A stretch of DNA of 9,073 nt from Lonsdalea quercina subsp. quercina (lineage in GTDB: Bacteria > Pseudomonadota > Gammaproteobacteria > Enterobacterales > Enterobacteriaceae), in contig NZ_JIBO01000007.1 in NCBI RefSeq assembly GCF_000688655.1, forward strand, positions 56,416-65,488, given 5' to 3'. Both the position numbers and the translations under genes were made by a program. Positions 5,789-9,073 of this stretch are shown piece by piece. Numbering within the stretch: the first letter of the stretch is position 1; the number at the start of each line of letters is the position of its first letter. The notes below the pieces were generated by a model. That model searched no databases, was not told where the DNA came from, and saw only the letters and a program-made list of their open reading frames with translations.

Positions 5789-6046
5789 CGATATTCTGGA
5801 CTAAACACTCTTCTTTACCGCCATGAATGTCTTGACCTCATCAACATATTATCGAGAATGCTATTTTTGAAGGACGGGCATCGTTATTTGGGACGGCCAG
5901 CACACGTTGAGGCAAATAAGATCGTCCTCATGACGCCATGAGGGGGTTAGCGGCGGGAAGCGGGCTAACGGGAAGCTGGGTCCATTCCCATTATCACAGC
6001 CACCTATTTGCCCGCCCGAGTTAGGGGGAGATTGAGCGTCATGCGA
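5789..6046 (+). other. Structured gap, candidate small RNA or gene remnant
   Basis: About 260 bases without a supported gene. A frame open from 5777 to TGA 5939-5941 includes ATG 5858 and 27 codons ending 'EANKIVLMTP'; it looks moderately protein-like but has only a weak GAGA ahead. CCTCATG/CATGAGG pairs perfectly around a four-base loop at 5926-5943. GTTAGC (5946-5951) pairs with GCTAAC (5964-5969). CGGGAAGC is repeated at 5953 and 5968. With a promoter at 5760-5788 and a terminator by 6095, the layout would suit a transcript of roughly 300 bases. No known RNA family is recognised. Confidence 0.25.
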
Positions 6047-6095
6047 GCAAAACCGCGCCCCCTTTTTAGAACGGGACGCGCGCGCTTTGCTTTTT
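6047..6095. terminator. Two-way intrinsic terminator between the gap and ybbP
   Basis: CGCGCCCC (6054-6061) pairs with GGGACGCG (6073-6080), eight pairs with one wobble, around an 11-base loop. Read on the - strand it is followed by G-G and four T (6052-6049) and would end the ybbA-ybbP transcript, some 75 bases after the ybbP stop. Read on the + strand, GCAAA (6047-6051) can also pair with TTTGC (6086-6090) outside an internal loop, and five T follow (6091-6095). Termination from both sides is therefore plausible. The - strand role is the better supported because a real gene precedes it. Confidence 0.6.
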
Positions 6096-6154
6096 CTGGC
6101 TTTTTATACGCTTAATCTGCGGTGGATCTCGTACCGTATGACGCTTCGGCAACG

Positions 6155-8583
6155 TTAAGCATCGTAACGCCGGAACAGCGCCCTGCCACGCAGCAAACGC
6201 AACCCTAACCACCCGCCGCAGAGGGAAAGCAGCAGGGCACTCAGCGGCGGCAGGCCAATCCACAACGGCCAGTTAGGCTCCCACGGGAAGTCGAACACTT
6301 TGCGTTGCAGCATCCACAGCGCCGCCTCCGCGCCCAGAGCTGCCGCCAGCCCCGCGGCCAGCCCCATTACGGCGAACTCGCACCAAAGCGTGGTCCGCAG
6401 CAGCTTCTTGCTGGCTCCCAGCGTCCGATAAACCATTAATTCCTGACGACGCTGCCCCATCCCGACCTGGATCTGTGCCAGCAGCAGCAATACGCCGCAG
6501 AAGATGACCAGAACCACCATCACTTCCAGCGCGCGACTGACCTGTTGCAGCACCTGTCCGACCTGTTTGAGAATTGTGCCGATATCCAGCACGCTCAGCG
6601 TGGGAAACTGCCGGTTAAGCTGGGTAATCACGTTGTCCTGCCCGGTGTGTCGGAAGCTGGTCAGCCACGACTGCGGCTGATGCTCGAGCGCGCCGGGCGG
6701 GAAGATAAAGAAGAAGTTCGGCCGCAAACTTTCCCAGTCCACCTGACGGAAGCTGGTGACTTTGGCGCTGAACGGCTGCGTGTCGCCGGTGAATGTCAGC
6801 GTGTCGCCCAGCGAAACCCCGAGACGCTCCGCCACGCCCTGCTCTATCGACACCTCGCCCTGCTTCGGCGGCCACGGCCCGGACACCAGCACATTGTGTG
6901 ACGGCAGTTCCGCCAGCCAGGTCAGATTCAGCTCGCGGTTTACCGTGCCGCCCCCCGGCGCATCCTCGGGGATCAGCTCCGTGGCGACGCGCCCATTGAT
7001 CTCCGTCAGTCGCGCGCGGACGATCGGATAAAAGCGATCCGGCTGCACCTGGTGCTGGATCAGGAAATCTTTCACCGCAGGGACCTGATCGCCGGTGATA
7101 TTCAGTACAAAGTAATTCGGGCTATCCGGCGGCAACTGCTGCTGCCAGCGGTCCAGCAGGTCGCCGCGTAAGAGCAGCAACAGCGCCAGCAGCATAAACG
7201 ACAGCGCAAACGCCGCCAGCTGGCCGATGGTTGACCACGGCTGACGCAGGAGCCGGTTGATCGCCAGACGCAGGGATAACCGTTTCAGCGTGAGGCGTCG
7301 CAGCACCAGCAGGCTGCCCCAGCCTATCGTTCCCAGCAGCAGCGCCAAGACGACCATTCCTCCCAGCAACGACCACAACAGCGAGCCGCCGCCGGACAGC
7401 ACGAACAACAACCCGATTACGACCACCGCGACGGCTGGCAGGTAGTAGCGCAGCGGCCAGACGTTGGCCGTCACGTCCCGCCGTAGCACGCGCAACGGCT
7501 GGGTCGCCAGCAGAAGGCGATACGGCCGCAGACCGACCAATAGCGAAATCAGCACCAGCGTGCCGAGCGCCCAAGCCCAGGGCCAGAACCCAGCGGGCGG
7601 CAGCGTGGCGGGCAGTACCGGCGCCAGCGCGCGCATCAATACCGCCTCGAAGCCCAAACCCAGTAAGCTCCCCGCCACAGCCGCCAGCGCCAACACCGAT
7701 AGCCATTGACCGACAATCAGTCGACGCAGGGCGCCACGACCGGCGCCCAAGGTTTTCAGTACGGCGACCAGGTCATAGCGCGTGCGGCAGTAATGACTCA
7801 TCGCAACAGTCACCGCCGCAATGGCCAGCAGCAGCGTCAGCAGCGCGGAGAGCAGGAGGAACTGCTGCGAACGTTGAAGCGATTTGCTCAACGCGCCCGG
7901 AGAATCTTCCATGCCGTACCAGCGCTGATCCGCCTTCAATTGGGGTTTGATCCAGTCGCCATACTGCGCGATGTCTTGAGATTCTCCCGCGAACATGTAG
8001 CGCCAGGTGATGCGGCCGCCGGGCTGAATCGCGCCGGTACGGGCGACATCGGCCATATTCATCAACACGCGCGGCGCGGTTTCAAAGGGATTGAAGCCGT
8101 TATCCGGTTCCTGAATCAGCTCACCCGCGATGCGCAGCGTGGTATCGCCGATATCGAGTTGATCTCCGACTCGCGCGCCCAACAATGCCAGCAGGCGCGG
8201 GGCGACCAGGATCGTGCCGGGTGCGGCACGGAGCTGCGCAGGCCGGGTCTGTAAATTCCCATACAACGGATAGCGATCGTCAGCGGCTTTAACCTGCGCC
8301 AGCTGCGCATTTTCCCCGGCGTAGGTCATCGTCATAAACGACACCTGTCGACTGACGGTCAACCTGTCTTGTTCCGCCCGTTGCAACCATGCTTCATCCA
8401 CCGGCCTTGAGGCGCGCAGCACCCGGTCGCCAGCTAAAAAGTCGCGGCTTTGTTGACTCAGACCCTGTTCCATACGATCGCTGATGGTGCCGAGCGCCAG
8501 CACGCAGGCCACGGCCAGCGTCAGCGCCAGCCAGACGATCAGCAGCGAAGGGGAGAGCCATTCGCGCCAAAACCAGCGCCAAA

Positions 8584-8587
<4 letters not shown>
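6155..8587 (-). CDS. ybbP: ABC transporter permease YbbP (MacB/FtsX-like)
   Basis: This 810-residue inner-membrane protein matches E. coli YbbP (804) nearly throughout. Recognisable stretches are 'WFWREWLSPSLLIVWLALTL' at the start, 'YDLVAVLKTLGAG' (the coupling region after the second segment), 'VGLRPYRLLLATQPLRVLR', 'LRQPWSTIGQLAAFALSF', 'LLRTTLWCEFAVMG' and 'KVFDFPWEPNWPLWI'. I see about ten hydrophobic segments: one at the N-terminus, six between about 240 and 480, and three after about 685. There are two FtsX-like blocks (about 240-370 and 685-800) and two large periplasmic parts between. The family works with the ATPase YbbA. In E. coli the pair has been reported to act with the lipase/thioesterase TesA in extracting and hydrolysing hydrophobic compounds from the inner membrane. 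I chose ATG 8587 over the upstream in-frame GTG at 8599: it gives the E. coli-like start, has GGAGGA just ahead, and overlaps the ybbA stop as ATGA. That overlap implies translational coupling. Confidence 0.96.

Positions 8588-9073
<486 letters not shown>

Noticed and set aside
7122..7706. Open frame of 194 codons inside ybbP on the same strand in another frame
   Set aside because: Its Ala/Arg/Gly-rich low-complexity composition is that of a shifted frame; ybbP itself matches E. coli along this stretch.

Overview
The window reads as an ordinary chromosomal stretch of an enterobacterium. Its spermidine acetyltransferase and its YbbA/YbbP proteins resemble the E. coli proteins almost throughout. 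The moderately GC-rich coding sequence and the unfamiliar gene order would fit the Pectobacteriaceae (Pectobacterium, Dickeya, Brenneria or similar), but genus is an inference I cannot prove here.

Left part (about 1-3532, + strand): an iron-uptake operon. A promoter overlapped by a Fur-box-like palindrome (190-218) leads into a periplasmic iron-siderophore binding protein (248-1366). That gene overlaps by 8 bases a TonB-dependent outer-membrane siderophore receptor (1359-3488), and a clean intrinsic terminator ends the operon (3504-3532). The receptor would bring a ferric siderophore across the outer membrane and the binding protein would take it up in the periplasm. No inner-membrane permease or ATPase is visible, so the pair must use one encoded elsewhere or beyond the left edge.

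Middle part (3533-5314): a small outer-membrane-type lipoprotein of unknown function on the - strand (3717-4145), then a strikingly A+T-rich intergenic stretch of about 600 bases, then speG on the + strand (4745-5314), which removes excess spermidine by acetylation.

Region 5315-6154 holds no recognisable intact gene. It does have structure: a strong hairpin directly after speG, two adjoining reading frames that look like one small frameshifted gene (5414-5753), a good sigma70-type promoter (5760-5788), further hairpins, and a two-way terminator (about 6047-6095). It could hold gene debris, a small RNA, or both.

Right part (6155-9073, - strand): ybbP, and ybbA cut by the right edge. They overlap as ATGA and encode the permease and ATPase of a MacB-like ABC system. 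In E. coli tesA lies divergent to ybbA, so the same may be true just outside the window.

I see no CRISPR array, tRNA, rRNA, insertion sequence, phage gene or defence system. The points most worth a second look are the 5315-6154 region, the lipoprotein leader, and the vicinal cysteines in the binding protein.
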